Shown here one piece after another: positions 45,912 to 57,716 of a stretch of DNA of 64,000 nucleotides. Location: NCBI RefSeq assembly GCF_028858725.1, contig NC_084769.1:10913501-10977500 (forward strand), read 5' to 3'. How positions within the stretch are numbered: the stretch's first letter is position 1; each line of letters opens with the position of its first letter. The notes under the pieces were generated by a model. It worked only from the letters and a program-made list of their open reading frames with translations. It was not told the origin of the DNA and searched no databases. This DNA is from Colius striatus. Its lineage: Eukaryota > Chordata > Aves > Coliiformes > Coliidae. The position numbers and the translations under genes were made by a program.

Positions 45912-46097
45912 CTGCAGGGGCAGAGCGGGGTGGAGCGGTGAGCCTGGCCACACTTGCCCACAGTGGGGAAAAATAACCACCCTTTTCAAACCCACACCAT
46001 CAGTGGGGGATGAGGAGCCTGAATTCACCCTATTTCTCCATGCATTTCTCTGTAGCTCCCATTTTGCTGCATTCAAGGTCAATGTCTTCTGCCCAGT

Positions 46098-46364
46098 AAT
46101 GAGCGATAGGACAAGAGGAAATGGGCTCAAGTTGCGCCAGGGAAGGTTTAGATTGGAGATGAGGAAGAACTTTTTCACTAAGAGGGTTGTTAAGCACTGG
46201 CACAGGCTGCCCAGGGAGTTGGTGGAGTCACCATCCCTGGAGTTATTTAAAAGACACATAGATGAGGTGCTGAGGGACATGGGTTAGTGATGGGCTTGGT
46301 GAGTGGTTGGACTTGATGATCTTAAAGGTCTTTTCCAACCAAAATGATTCTGTGATTCTATGAT
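46098..46364 (+). mobile_element. CR1 LINE 3' end, second subfamily
   Basis: From aatgagcgataggacaagag to tgattctgtgattctatgat. It lies 1 kb from an inverted relative at 47342-47900. Confidence 0.93.
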
Positions 46365-47341
46365 AGCTTGGTCAAATGTGCTTTAGATGATGGCAAGGCG
46401 TAGAGGTGATAGAGGGGTGCTGGGGCTGTGCAGGCAGGTCCCATCAGACAAGAGCTTTGCAGAGTCTGGGAAGCTGCAAAGAATCATGTTTTCCCTCTAT
46501 GTTTCCCATAGCATTTATCAAGTGGAAGTTTATTTTGTCCTCTACAACCTGGGCTCAAATCAGAATCTTCCCTTGTCCTGAGTGCCTGCAGTATTTGAAA
46601 GGGACATCTTCAGGTCCCTCATAATACCCTGAAGGTATTATTCTCCTTCCTGAGGGGAGAGAGGTGCTTCGGAGGGATGCAGAGCCAGGCTGAAGCAGCT
46701 CCCTCCTCTCCTGCTGCCTTTTTGTCCTCCCTCTGCCCATACAACAAGCCCAAGCTGGGAAATGTGTTTGCCACCTGCTCCTCGAGCACCTGTGTTTTTG
46801 TCAATAAACAATGGGCTGAGACTTCCCGAGCTCTGGGGCACCTGGGGCTACTTCCTCTGGGGCCCCATTGCCCTCTCTGCCCTGGCCTGGCATGAGATGC
46901 TCTCCTGCCCCTAGAGAGTGGGTTCTGACTGCAGCAGCAGCAATAACCACTGCCCACGTGGAGCTGCTCTGTGTGTATCTCACGGGCATAAAATTATGTC
47001 TATTTTTGTACAAAGGGTGAATGAACTATGCTCGGGTAAGGGATAAATCCCAGCTAAATTTAAACTTCCTGTTCTAAGGATGCTAAATGTCTTTCTTTTT
47101 TTTTCCTAATTTTATTTCTAAAAATGAAGCCACCAAGTGGCTTTTGTAGAAATGTTTATTTATAAATTTCTACTTAAATAAACACACACCAGATTGTTCA
47201 GGCAGGAGCTTGAACTACAGCAGCTACTTTTTCAAAGGTGTAGGCTATCCGTGCTTCCCTGGCTGCTGCTTCCCTGAGGTGCCTTCGTGTTCCCAGTCCC
47301 TGTGAAAAGGGCTGTTGTGGCTCACTGTCCTGCAACAGCCA

Positions 47342-47900
47342 TCATAGAATCGTTCCTGTTGGAAAAGACCTTTAAGATCTTTGAGTCCAACCAGTCATCT
47401 CACACTGCCAAGCCTATCACTAAACCATATCTCTCAGTACTTCGTGTATGATTCCACCACCTCCCTGGGCAGCCTGGAACAGTGTCTAAAAATCCTTTCA
47501 GGGAAAAAGTTCTTCCTAATGTCCAGTCTAAACTTCCCCTAGTGCAACTGAAGCCTGTTTCATCTTGTGCTGTTGCTTGTTACTTGAGAGAAGAGACTCC
47601 CACCTCACTACAACCTCCTTTCAGGTATCTGTAGAGAGTGATCGTGTCTCTCCTCAGCCTCCTCTTCCCCAGACTAAACACCTCCAGCTCCCTCAGCCAT
47701 TCCTCATCAGACTTGTGCTCCAGACCCTTTCCCAGCTTTGTTGTCTGTTCCTGGACACGCTCCAGCACCTCAATGTCCTTCTTGTAGTGAGGGGTCCAGA
47801 ACTGGACACAGTATTTGAGGTGCAGCCTCACCAGTGCCCAGTACAGGGGAACAATCACTGCCCTGGTCCTGCTGGTCACACTATTTTTGATACAGGGGTT
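47342..47900 (-). mobile_element. CR1 LINE 3' end, second subfamily
   Basis: Starts tcatagaatcgttcctgttg, includes ccctgggcagcctggaacag, and extends into ORF2 (the minus-strand [15 protein letters not shown] block). Confidence 0.93.
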
Positions 47901-49560
47901 TTCCATCACCAGCCCTTTGTGCAAAGAAGAAACAAATAGCACAGTCCCCAGCTGTGGCTTGCGAAGCCTCAGCCCCATGCAAGCAAGGCCCTTGCAGACA
48001 CACAAGCACTCCTGTGTCTGTGGGCAAACCTGCAGAACCTCCTGCACTCTTGGTGGCCACATCTGTGACCTATAGTCCCTTTCCCTTTTAACACATACAC
48101 TGTCCCAACAGGAACAAGGGATTCTTAACTCTGCTTCCCGAACCCAGGGCACGCGGCCTGCTCTGACAGCACCTCACGTGCCTGCCCTGCTTCCCCTGCT
48201 GGCCCAGACCCCACTCCATGCAACAGCCATAAAAAGAGCTGCTGGAAGGCTCTCGCATGTAAATAAACCATTTACAACCTCCTGTGGCCTCGTACATAGG
48301 GCCAGGGTTAATGATGGGGGGGAAACCTGGCTGCAGAAAAGAAGTCTAGTACATCTGAAGGCTGGAAGGAGGAAATTTGGGTTTAAATGACCGACATAAG
48401 GCTTAAAAGGCCTCAGCAGGAATTGTGTTGAGCAAGGAGCTGTGAGCAGAGCGGATCCTCCTCATCCATGGGGCTGCTCTGGCCCTGCCAAGGCCCCCGG
48501 GGATTCTGTGGGTGAATTTGTGAGCCACCCTTGCCTCCCTGCCTCGCTCTGCTGGGGCAGGACTCACAAGCAAAACTCCTCTCATGTGTGAGAGTTATGA
48601 AGGTGGATCAGCCATCAAACCCAGCATTTGTGTGGGGCTCTCGATGTGCAATGACAGCCGCCATGCTCTACAAACTCCTTCCGTGTCACTCCATGGGAAC
48701 AGAGAGTTGAAGGGCAATCAGTTTCTCCTCACAGCACCCAGCCCTACCACACCCAGGGCTGTGCTCTGGTGCTGTCGCTGACATATGTCTTCTTTTAGCC
48801 TTTCAGCTCAACCCCTCCGTGCCCTGGCTCCTGCAGTGCTCGCAGCATTCTCATATGGGAGCACAGGCTCAGCACCATCATCACAAGGATATCTGGGGGC
48901 CCTGAGGAGGAGAAGCAAATGGACAAACCCCGATTGTAGATGTTACTGATGCAGAAGAGTGATGGGGTTTGGTATTTATGTATTTATACCCACCAGGTAT
49001 GTTATTTACTTATTTATGTCAAGGCTTTACTTGAGGTCCCAGAGCAAAACGTCAGCCCCGGCGGTTTTGCACTGATGCATGTGGTGGGGATCTTGACTTG
49101 GCAGTCGTTTGCACTGCAGAGTGGAGAAGCCAGGGCAGATGAAAGAGTTAAATATGGAAATAAGATCCAGAAATATAGCAGTAACTGGACAAAATTCTTT
49201 GGAGACAAATTGTTCTAAACTAGCTCAGGCTGTGATTCTGTTATCTGCTCTGCAAGAAAGGTCAGAGTAGGAATATCTCTTTCCCCCTGCTCCCTCCTTC
49301 TTCTCCTAAGCAGCTAAAAAGAAGAGCACAAAACCCACTGCAGTTTCTTCAGGACTTTGTGTCCTTGAACCATAAGCTTGTAGGTACAATTTAGCTGCCA
49401 CATCACTCATCTTGGCCCTGATTAGACCCAGATGAACACTTTCAATATTAATACTCGGATGATTTAATAAAGCTGCACGAGCAGTAAAAGTAACAATACA
49501 CTTCTATAAAGGGGTTCCAGATGTTGCCAAGGCAAATGCTAAACATCAAAATACAAACTT

Positions 49561-49602
49561 CAAAAAAAAGAAAGAAAGAAAAAAGAGGACCAAAAAAAAA
49601 AA
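49561..49602 (+). repeat. A-rich/GAAA simple repeat
   Basis: Runs of A8 and A10 flank three GAAA units. No linked SINE body is seen, so it is not clearly a retroposon tail. Confidence 0.75.
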
Positions 49603-52600
49603 GCTGGATAAGCAAAACTTGGAACAAACTATAAACTAATTAAATGTGGGTTGCGTTTTCCAGAAATAAATTGAAGCCATAAGGATGTGATGTGAGCCAA
49701 TAAATAGTACAGTTAGTCAAAGTTATTGTGGAACAACAGTTGGAAAGATGGTTTGAAGTCACTGATAGGTGGGCTCACAGAGAGCTTGGCTGCCTATCAA
49801 TAGGGAGGCTTGTTCTCTTGTGCACGAGAGCGGGATCAAGTCTTCTGGTATCCATAACTGGGACCCCAGAGAGGTTACTGAGAGAATATGAGATGATTTT
49901 CAAGTAGAGAGGAATAAAGGGAAAGAAAAAACCCTACACCAAAAGTGCCTCCTGCAAGAGCAGGAGGGGTGCTACCACCACCCAAGGACACAGGGATATT
50001 TTTTGCTGCGTGCTGGGGCAGCCCTCCAGCCTCTGCTTACCCACAGGGCATCCCTGTTCTCCACTTGGCCACCTGCAAGGCCCACTGAAACACTGCTGCC
50101 ATAGTTAATAACTCATCCTCCTCCCCTGTAGAAAGAGTCCTCTAAAACAGGTCTCCAAGAGAATTTCATACCAGTCCCATCGCTGCAGCCACAGAAGCGG
50201 TCAGCTCGCAACAGATGAGCTTTTTTGCTCACTTGCCAGACGCTTGGCTGCCAATGGTGACTGCAGCTATAAGAGCCCAGAGGGATAAGCTCTCCTTAGC
50301 TCATCCCTACCAATGCAGCTCCAGAGAGCAGGTAAGTCACCAACCACCTAATTATGCCTCCAGCTTTCTGCACACTGGGAGGGGGAATCCCTAAGGAGTA
50401 AGCCTGAGGGGCACAGAGGTGGAGACACAATGCCTTTGCTACAGGGAAGGAGCAAGCACTGTGTAGCCAAAGCAGTGGCACGTGCAGGTGACGCTCTTTC
50501 TCTGCGGGGCAGAACGAGCAGTGGTGGTTCTCAGCTGTTCTCTCAGGTGTGCTGCTTTGTGGCAACTAAACACCCCATGGGCTTAAGGAAAGGTGCTTGG
50601 TGTGAGATGCTAAGGTACTTGCACCCCCCAGCTCTCTCGCTCCTGAGGTCTGACACCTCTGCCACATAGGACCTTCACTATTGGACCTGCAGATTATGCT
50701 CAGTCTGTCAGTAGCAAATGGCCTTAAATGGCATCTGTTTTTCAAGGACAAAGAAAAGTTGATCATTTTGAAGTCATATATGCTCTATAGTGAAGTCTAC
50801 CTCCTCTTTTCTATGTACCCTGGAATGGGACTGATGCTAATTCAGCAACTGCAGAGGGCATCTCAGCTTGCTGCTACTGCAGCAGCTCCAGGAGCTCTCT
50901 GCATCATCTTTTCCATGCAGGTCAGTCAGCCTGCAATCCCCAGCCTTTGTACTCAGAGAGACCAAGGTCTGGGAGTTTAGCTGCCGTGCCCTGCAGCTTT
51001 CTCTAATCAGCAGCATGCTTAAAGGCAAGATTGGGGAACACCTCTACCTCAACCTTGCAGGCACATTTCTCCTGGAAACCCAACCTGTGCCGAGACCTGC
51101 TTTCCCACCCGGGCAAGCCCAGGCTCAGCAGAGTCCTTCGTCCATGAGTTTGGGATGAGGCTTTGCTTTGGGCTTTCATCCGTGGCTAATGACATGACTC
51201 CACAATAACAGAGCCTCTCATAAAATTATTATGAGAACAAACAAATTCCTTCCCTATTATATACAGTACTTGTTTTAAAGATTGAAACAAGAGCAGGGCT
51301 GATGGGCTTTGCTCTCTCACTGACCCATGTGAGAACACCAGGACTTTGGTGCTCTCCATTGGCAGGTTACTCCTGAGCTACCTTCTCCACAAAGTAAGCA
51401 CCAGTGTTGTGGATTTGCTACAACAGTGTAGGACATTCCTATATCCCCAATTTCCAGGAGATCCTACACAGGGTCAGAAGCCCCTACTGCAATTGTCCAG
51501 CACGACCTGTAAAACAGAGATCCCAAGAGATCACAGATTTCTCCCAGTCAGCTCCAGCTTGAGCTAAATCTGATTTGCAGGAAAGCTCCTGGTGGCATCC
51601 CACAGCGCTACAGGAGCTCCCCAAAACTAGACCTTGAGGTGTTGTACTTTTATTTTGGATGCAGCCTGGCTTCCTCCATCACAGTTCAGTTTTCCAGTGG
51701 TGGGACCTGGTGCTGCTTTCATCTGCTGAACCAGAGAGGTCCTTAGTATCACTCTATCCATATGTTTTCCAAACACTGTATCTCCACCTTTGCAGGAGAG
51801 GTAGAACAGGCCAAATGGAGCTGAAAAACAAGTATTGGCCCATTTTTCACCCCTGCAAGGCACAAGCCCCCAGCTCCTCCAGGAAATCCATCAACGCTCA
51901 GGCCACATTCGGTTCAAGGGACCAGGCCCTGCCTTTAGGTATGTGGTCCCACATTGTCCTGCATAAGAAATACTGTGCTTGGCAGACTACAGCATGGAGC
52001 AAGCAATGAGCCAGTAATGTTTCCTGGTGAATAAAAAAGGACTGATTTTGATTGTGTTAGACATCAGTGCTTCCCAGCGCCAGAAAGACATGCAGTATAC
52101 ATTTCTGGTTTGCTTGGACCTGCTTCAAACAGGCTGGTAACTGACTTATTCCACCACTTATTTTTCCTTTGTGAAAATATCCCTTTAAACCAAGTGTTTA
52201 GCAAATACTGCTTAGTCCCATTACAAAGTAAATTGGGTATGGATCGTACCAGACTTCTCCAATCTCTTTCAGATGCTTAAATTACATCATGATCTAACTT
52301 CACCCCAGGGAGAGACGAGCTCTGCAGAGTGTTGCCCATCCTTCTGCTTTGCTAATCTCTGGTACTTTTTGGGTACCTTTCACACGTTCTCTGCACGTCA
52401 GCACAATGACTCTGCTTTTGGGGAATGGGGATGTTTTGTACAGGGATGCCCCAGCCTTGTGCCCCACCAGGGCTGTTGCCATCCAGGCAAGCTGGGGTGC
52501 CAGGGGCCAGCGGGGCGATGCCCAGCACTTTGAGGGGGAGGTTTTGACCAGAGCATTTTCTCTTTGATTTTGGTCAGTTGGTATTTGTGCCTGTGGGTGA

Positions 52601-52950
52601 TGACAGGGGAAGTGTGTCCAGCCCCGTGCTCTTCCATCTGTCCCCAGAGCTGCTTGTCTCCTCCAGCCACCACAACAACCCACCTCGCTCATTGTCCACT
52701 GAAATCAGGCAACACCAGCGATCCTTCTCCTTCAGGAGGAAGTTTCCTGCCCCAGGTTTCGCTTTCTGTCCCCTAAAGCTGCTCCTGCTGAGCCAGCCCA
52801 TGCTCCATCTCTGGGGGCCCTCGTTTGGCTCCTTGGTGCAGGGCGCGGCTGGGCCGGCAGCGATGGGGACCGCGACAGTGGGAGGGCTGCACGGGCAATT
52901 ATCTGCCATATTGTGCTCTCGCTTGTGTTTAAAAACAACAACAGCTCAAC

Positions 52951-52980
52951 TGACTCATAGATCCTACGGCCTCTGAGTCA
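52951..52980 (+). promoter_or_regulatory. Paired AP-1 consensus sites
   Basis: TGACTCA at 52951-52957 and TGAGTCA at 52974-52980, 23 bp apart, about two helical turns, in otherwise non-repetitive DNA. A regulatory role is inferred only. Confidence 0.3.
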
Positions 52981-53030
52981 TTTTTTATTTCTGGATTTGA
53001 GTGCTCTGCCCTTTGCAGCGCAGGGAGCTG

Positions 53031-53050
53031 CACACACACACACACACACA
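53031..53050 (+). repeat. (CA)10 microsatellite
   Basis: Ten uninterrupted CA units. Confidence 0.97.
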
Positions 53051-53924
53051 TCAACCTCACATTTGCTTTGCCCTGTAAAAACAAAGCGATTTCCATACCG
53101 TTAATGAAACAGAAATGATTTGACTTCACGTACCCTGGCTTTTATTTGCCATTGTATAAACTCTGCAGATGAAATAATGATGGTTGTAAAGTAAACCTCT
53201 CTCTCTCTTTCTTTTCCTTTCCCTTTCCAGGCAGCCTCTATTTGAAAGAGCAATAGGGAGTCACTTACAGACTTGGCTTGTACTGAGCCTGGAGTAATTA
53301 ACCCCTTCATCCCCAGCTTTCCTTCTCTTGATATTTAACCACAGCGTAGGTGAAAGCAGCTGCAGGTCTCTCCTGGGGCTAGAAGCAAAGTGAGGGAGCA
53401 GAGCAGGTAGGGAAATACAGGAAAGGAGAAGAGCTGCTCTGTGCCAAGCAGTGGAACGTGCTTGGGGTGTTGCATCCTTGAGCTGGATGGCTTTCCTGGG
53501 AGAGATGGGAGTACTGCAGAGTTGAAGGTACCTGCAGTCCTCTGCACTCCCCATTTTTTTGTGTGCAAGTCAGTAGCACTGTTTTGTATTTAGCCTGGCA
53601 GCTTCATCCTGGGTGTCATCTCCCTTCCCTCCTGCTCCCCAGGGACTGCCAGCACTGGCACCTCAGCACAATGGCTTTTCTCTTCCACAGCGTCATGGCA
53701 GAAACGATCTGCGGTAAATCATTTAATCACCAAATCTTGCTCTTTCTGTTTATGAGCCCGTTATGATTTTACAAAGCACTCAGGGGGAAATTAATAGGGT
53801 GAAGTAATACTGTAGACAAGCAGCAGATAGGGCTGGAGCACGTGCCTGCCTTGCCCTGTGGGCTGGGGTGAGCTGCCCTCCCCGTGGGAACTCTACTTTT
53901 TGATATACCTTTACCATTACCATT

Positions 53925-54287
53925 AGTCTGGAGAAGAGGAGACTGAGGGGAGATCTCATTAATATTTACAGACATCTAAAGGGTGGGTGTCAGGAGGTTG
54001 GGACATCCCTTTTTTTATTGTATCTAGCAACGGGACAAGGGGTAATGGGATGAAGCTGGAACACAAAAAGTTCCATTTAAACATAAGAAAAAGCTATTTT
54101 ACTGTTGAGATGAGGGAGCCCTGGCACAGGCTGCCCAGGGGGGGTGTGGAGGCTCCTTCCTTGGAGGTCTTCAAGACCCACCTGGACAGATTCCTATGTG
54201 ACCTGATCTAGCTGGATCTGCTTCTGCAGGGAAGTTGCACTGGGTAATCTCTAGAGGTTTCCTCCAACCCTTACCATTCTATGATTA
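53925..54287 (+). mobile_element. CR1 LINE 3' end
   Basis: From tctggagaagaggagactga to ccattctatgatta. Same subfamily as the copies at 5-9 kb. Confidence 0.93.
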
Positions 54288-55538
54288 CACCCAGGCTGCC
54301 CAGGCAATCTGTTTGTCTTCAAGGCTCCTAAACATGCCACAAGCGTTTTTTCCCCAGTCACATCTGCCATGCAGCAGCACAGCCCCTCATGCCCCCAGCA
54401 TCGCTTCAGATGCTTTGCCAATGGCTGAGCCCGGTGGGATGGTGACACTGCCTGAGATAATGTTACTCTTGCCAGGATGGGTGATGTGGTTTACATTATT
54501 TCTCTTGGATTTATTAAGCATTATGTAACCAGCTAACCGATCCCGCATGCGGCGCAATCGCAGCTGATTCCATGTCAGGGGAAAGTAAACAACAAAAACA
54601 AACAAAAAACTCTTCTGAAGTGGCTGAACTGAAATTCATTTCCCCATGCAAAGCAATTCCTGGAGGATCTTCCCCATCTCAATGCAGCTATTTTGCATCC
54701 AAGCTCTCATGCAATCCGTTTGAAAGCTGTGGAGAAATCGCATGCTGTACATGACAGGATGCTACAAGCAAACCCTCTCTGTTTACTCCCTGGATTAAAT
54801 TAAGATGAAGTTTATTTTACTTAATTATTTTTAAGCCCCTTTGTGGGTTTCTGCTGCTCCTTGAAACGTGTTATGCTTGCATATTGTTTGTCTTCCAGCT
54901 GGAGGACTCCTTCAAACGTGAAAACTACTCACTGAAGAAAGTTTGGCATTCAAGTTTGGAAAGCAAAGCAAGCCAGCTCTGCAGTGCTGAGGTCTTCAAG
55001 CCCAGCAGAACCTTGAGGATAATGTTCTGCCCTTGATCAGCTTTGGAAGGACTCTAAGCACTGGGTGAGGCAATAACTATATCCCCTTGGCTCAAGCTCT
55101 TTCAGGAGCACTCTGGTGTTAATGAACAGCGTCCTTCCCATTAACGCCGGTTTGTACCCTGAGATGTTGAGGTGAGAATGGAGGAAGATAGAATGGATAA
55201 AACAGACTCAGTTGCCCTGTACCATTTTGTTCTTCTCAGTGTCTTTGAAACATTCATCAATGTCTCAAAATGTTGTATTTCTGAATCCATTTCACTGATG
55301 CACTTAACCTCTGCTGTAACATCAGTAAAGCTGGTGGCTGGGAGATGCCCATTTGCATGTTGTTTGTGTTATTTTTCAGTGAGCCCCTAAGGCACCCAAC
55401 CATCTGCTTCACCCAGGCAAGTAACTAAATCCAGGTGAAGCTGAATTGCTGAATTAGGCTTGCCTGCACTGATGGACTACAGAACAATGCTTGCCACTTG
55501 CCAGGCTGCAACTGGACCAAAAAGGTGGCACCAAGACA

Positions 55539-55638
55539 TGATCTAGATGAACCTGCTTCTGCACGGGGGTTGGATCGGATGATCTCTAAAGGTCCCTTCC
55601 AACCCTACCATTCTGTGATTCGTTCTATGATTCTATGA
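55539..55638 (+). mobile_element. CR1 3' terminus, about 100 bp
   Basis: From gatctagatgaacctgcttc to the octamer tail attctgtgattcgttctatgattctatg, which has an extra partial unit. Confidence 0.92.
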
Positions 55639-56760
55639 CCCCAGGGCAGATGATGGGTTATGAAGGGGAAGGATTGCAGAGCTCTGAAGGCAATGCTGGT
55701 GGGCAAGTTGGCAGTTCCATATGGGTGTCAACACTGCACCTAGCCTTGTGTGGACTCCTTAGGTGAGCGAAGCTGTCCTAAAGCCAGGAGGGGATTCACA
55801 AGGTATGGATTTGTTCATTGTTCTGCAGGCTTGCTTATCCCCTCAGGAGATGATCAGGGATGCCCTGCATCCTTCAGTGAAAAAGTAGCCTGAGGGAGGA
55901 TGGGAAGTTATGGAAGGAGCTCCTCAAGTCACACAAGGCAGCATCTTAACACAGGGTTTTTTCACTCCCTAAGTGCTGAGCATGTGCTGGTTGTTGCATG
56001 TTGCTGTGTAATTGCAGCTGATATCTCCAGAGCTGTTACCAGGCAAAAAACCTGCTGTAGCAGACAAAAGCAATTCAGAGTTTGCCTGGTAATAACTGTC
56101 CTTATCCCATCAGGCATTTGGCAGCTGCTGCTAAAGATCTAGGCTACAAAAGTCAAATGTGAGGAGCTATGACAGAAACCAAAGCTCATGGCCATCCTGT
56201 GTCTGAAATTGGAACACAAGATCTGAGCTCGCAACAAGTCTATTTCACTTCATCTACTGCCCCTATTCTTTTCTCTTTCAGATCTTTTGTTGTCCTTCCT
56301 ACCCACACGTGGCATTGGAAATACCCTGAGAGAGCAAACCAAGCTATCAGCACAGCCTGAACAACAACTTTGGGGTCTAGGAGGGAAAAAAGTCCCCACG
56401 GCTGGAAGAACTAGATATACACCCAGTTCTTTGTGGTTACTTCCATCAGCATCACACCACAGCCCCATCAGCACAGTAACTCCCACCAGCTCAGACAGTG
56501 TGCAGGGGGAATGTGCCACTTCTCTTCATCAGATGGAAAGCACAGTAAGTTATTCAAGGTTGGAGGAGGGGGAGAAACAATGTTCATAGGAATTTTAGCA
56601 GCTCTGCCAGCAGCTCTGCTTACCTGGGGCTTTGCAGGGTAAAGCAGGGTATTGTCATATGCCATGGCGTGGTGTGTGTAAGCTGCTGGTGGGGTTTGTA
56701 GAGAGCCAAGCTGGCACATCCCCCTGGAAAGTGATTCCTGATGACTGGGGATTTGCACCA

Positions 56761-56999
56761 CAAAAAGTTCTATTTAAACATAAGGAAAGACTATTTCACT
56801 GTTGAGGTGAGGGAGCCCTGGCACAGGCTGCCCAGGGAGGTTGTGGAGGCTCCTTCCTTGGAGGCCTTCAAGACCCACCTGGACACATTCCTATGTGATC
56901 TGATCTAGCTTGACCTGCTTTGGCAGAGGTATTAGACTGGATGATCTCTACAGGTCACTTCCAACCCCTACCATTCTATGGTTCTATGAGTCTGTGATT
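56761..56999 (+). mobile_element. CR1 LINE 3' end
   Basis: From caaaaagttctatttaaaca to tatggttctatgagtctgtg; same subfamily as 53925-54287. Confidence 0.92.
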
Positions 57000-57077
57000 T
57001 TCAGAGGGCTCTGACATTTCAGTCATTTGAAGAGCACTTCACAGGGATCTGCTTTTGACTAAATCCTGGTCTTAAAA

Positions 57078-57716
57078 ATGAGTCCTTTCTTCCCACCTCC
57101 CACACTGCTTAGGAGAAGGAGTCACAGCCTAGCCATGCACTGGTGGTTTGAGCTCGTCTTGTCACAAGCCATTGCAGAAATTGCTGAGGATTTAACAGCA
57201 CTTGCAGGTCTGGGAGCTGAACAGCAGAAGGTAAGAGTCAACCAACTTCACAATGTTGTTACCATCATTTTTCTCACTCCTGTTTTTCCAGAGCTACCAA
57301 CAGTCTCTCCTATATCCCATTTAACTGCAGCTTCTGCATCTCATTCTCAGGAAGATGCACCAGAGACGAGTCTCACTCTCTACATAGAAAAAGCAGCAGC
57401 AATGAACCTAAAAGCAAAAGCAAGCCAGCTGCAAGATGGTTGCAGACATTGCCCTGTCCTCACTACTGCAATTCAAGTAAAACTACTGCACAGCAGGTTG
57501 CAGGGGTATTTTACTACCATCATCATATTATACTCAGGAATTGAGTTTTGTGTACATTTTTCAGGCTCTGCAGGAATCCTGGATCTCCGAGAAGAGATAG
57601 AACTGAAATGTAAAGACGTTGTCCAAATAGGTAAACACATCAGAAACATTATCTGGGTGACATTTGGGCAACAGGGTTTGCCTGTTTTAAGTGCAAATGG
57701 TTTACTGATGATTTAG
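57078..57716 (+). other. Unexplained 212-codon open frame, possible decayed retroviral env remnant
   Basis: The longest open frame in the window outside the two genes, bounded by a stop at 57060 and one at 57714. The N-terminal part (from about residue 20) has a Trp pair followed by a heptad-like helical run containing AEQQKVRVNQLHN, loosely reminiscent of a retroviral transmembrane-subunit coiled coil. No fusion peptide, CX6CC motif, furin site or LTR was identified. It starts just after a CR1 fragment ending near 56999. It could equally be chance: one frame this long per 64 kb is only mildly unlikely. I cannot assign a function. Confidence 0.25.

Noticed and set aside
54387..54605. Minus-strand frame starting MFVFVVYFPLTW as alternative first receptor exon
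   Set aside because: The only phase-compatible donor is weak (gttaca), the sequence after the hydrophobic start is Arg-rich, and nothing resembles a type II receptor signal peptide.
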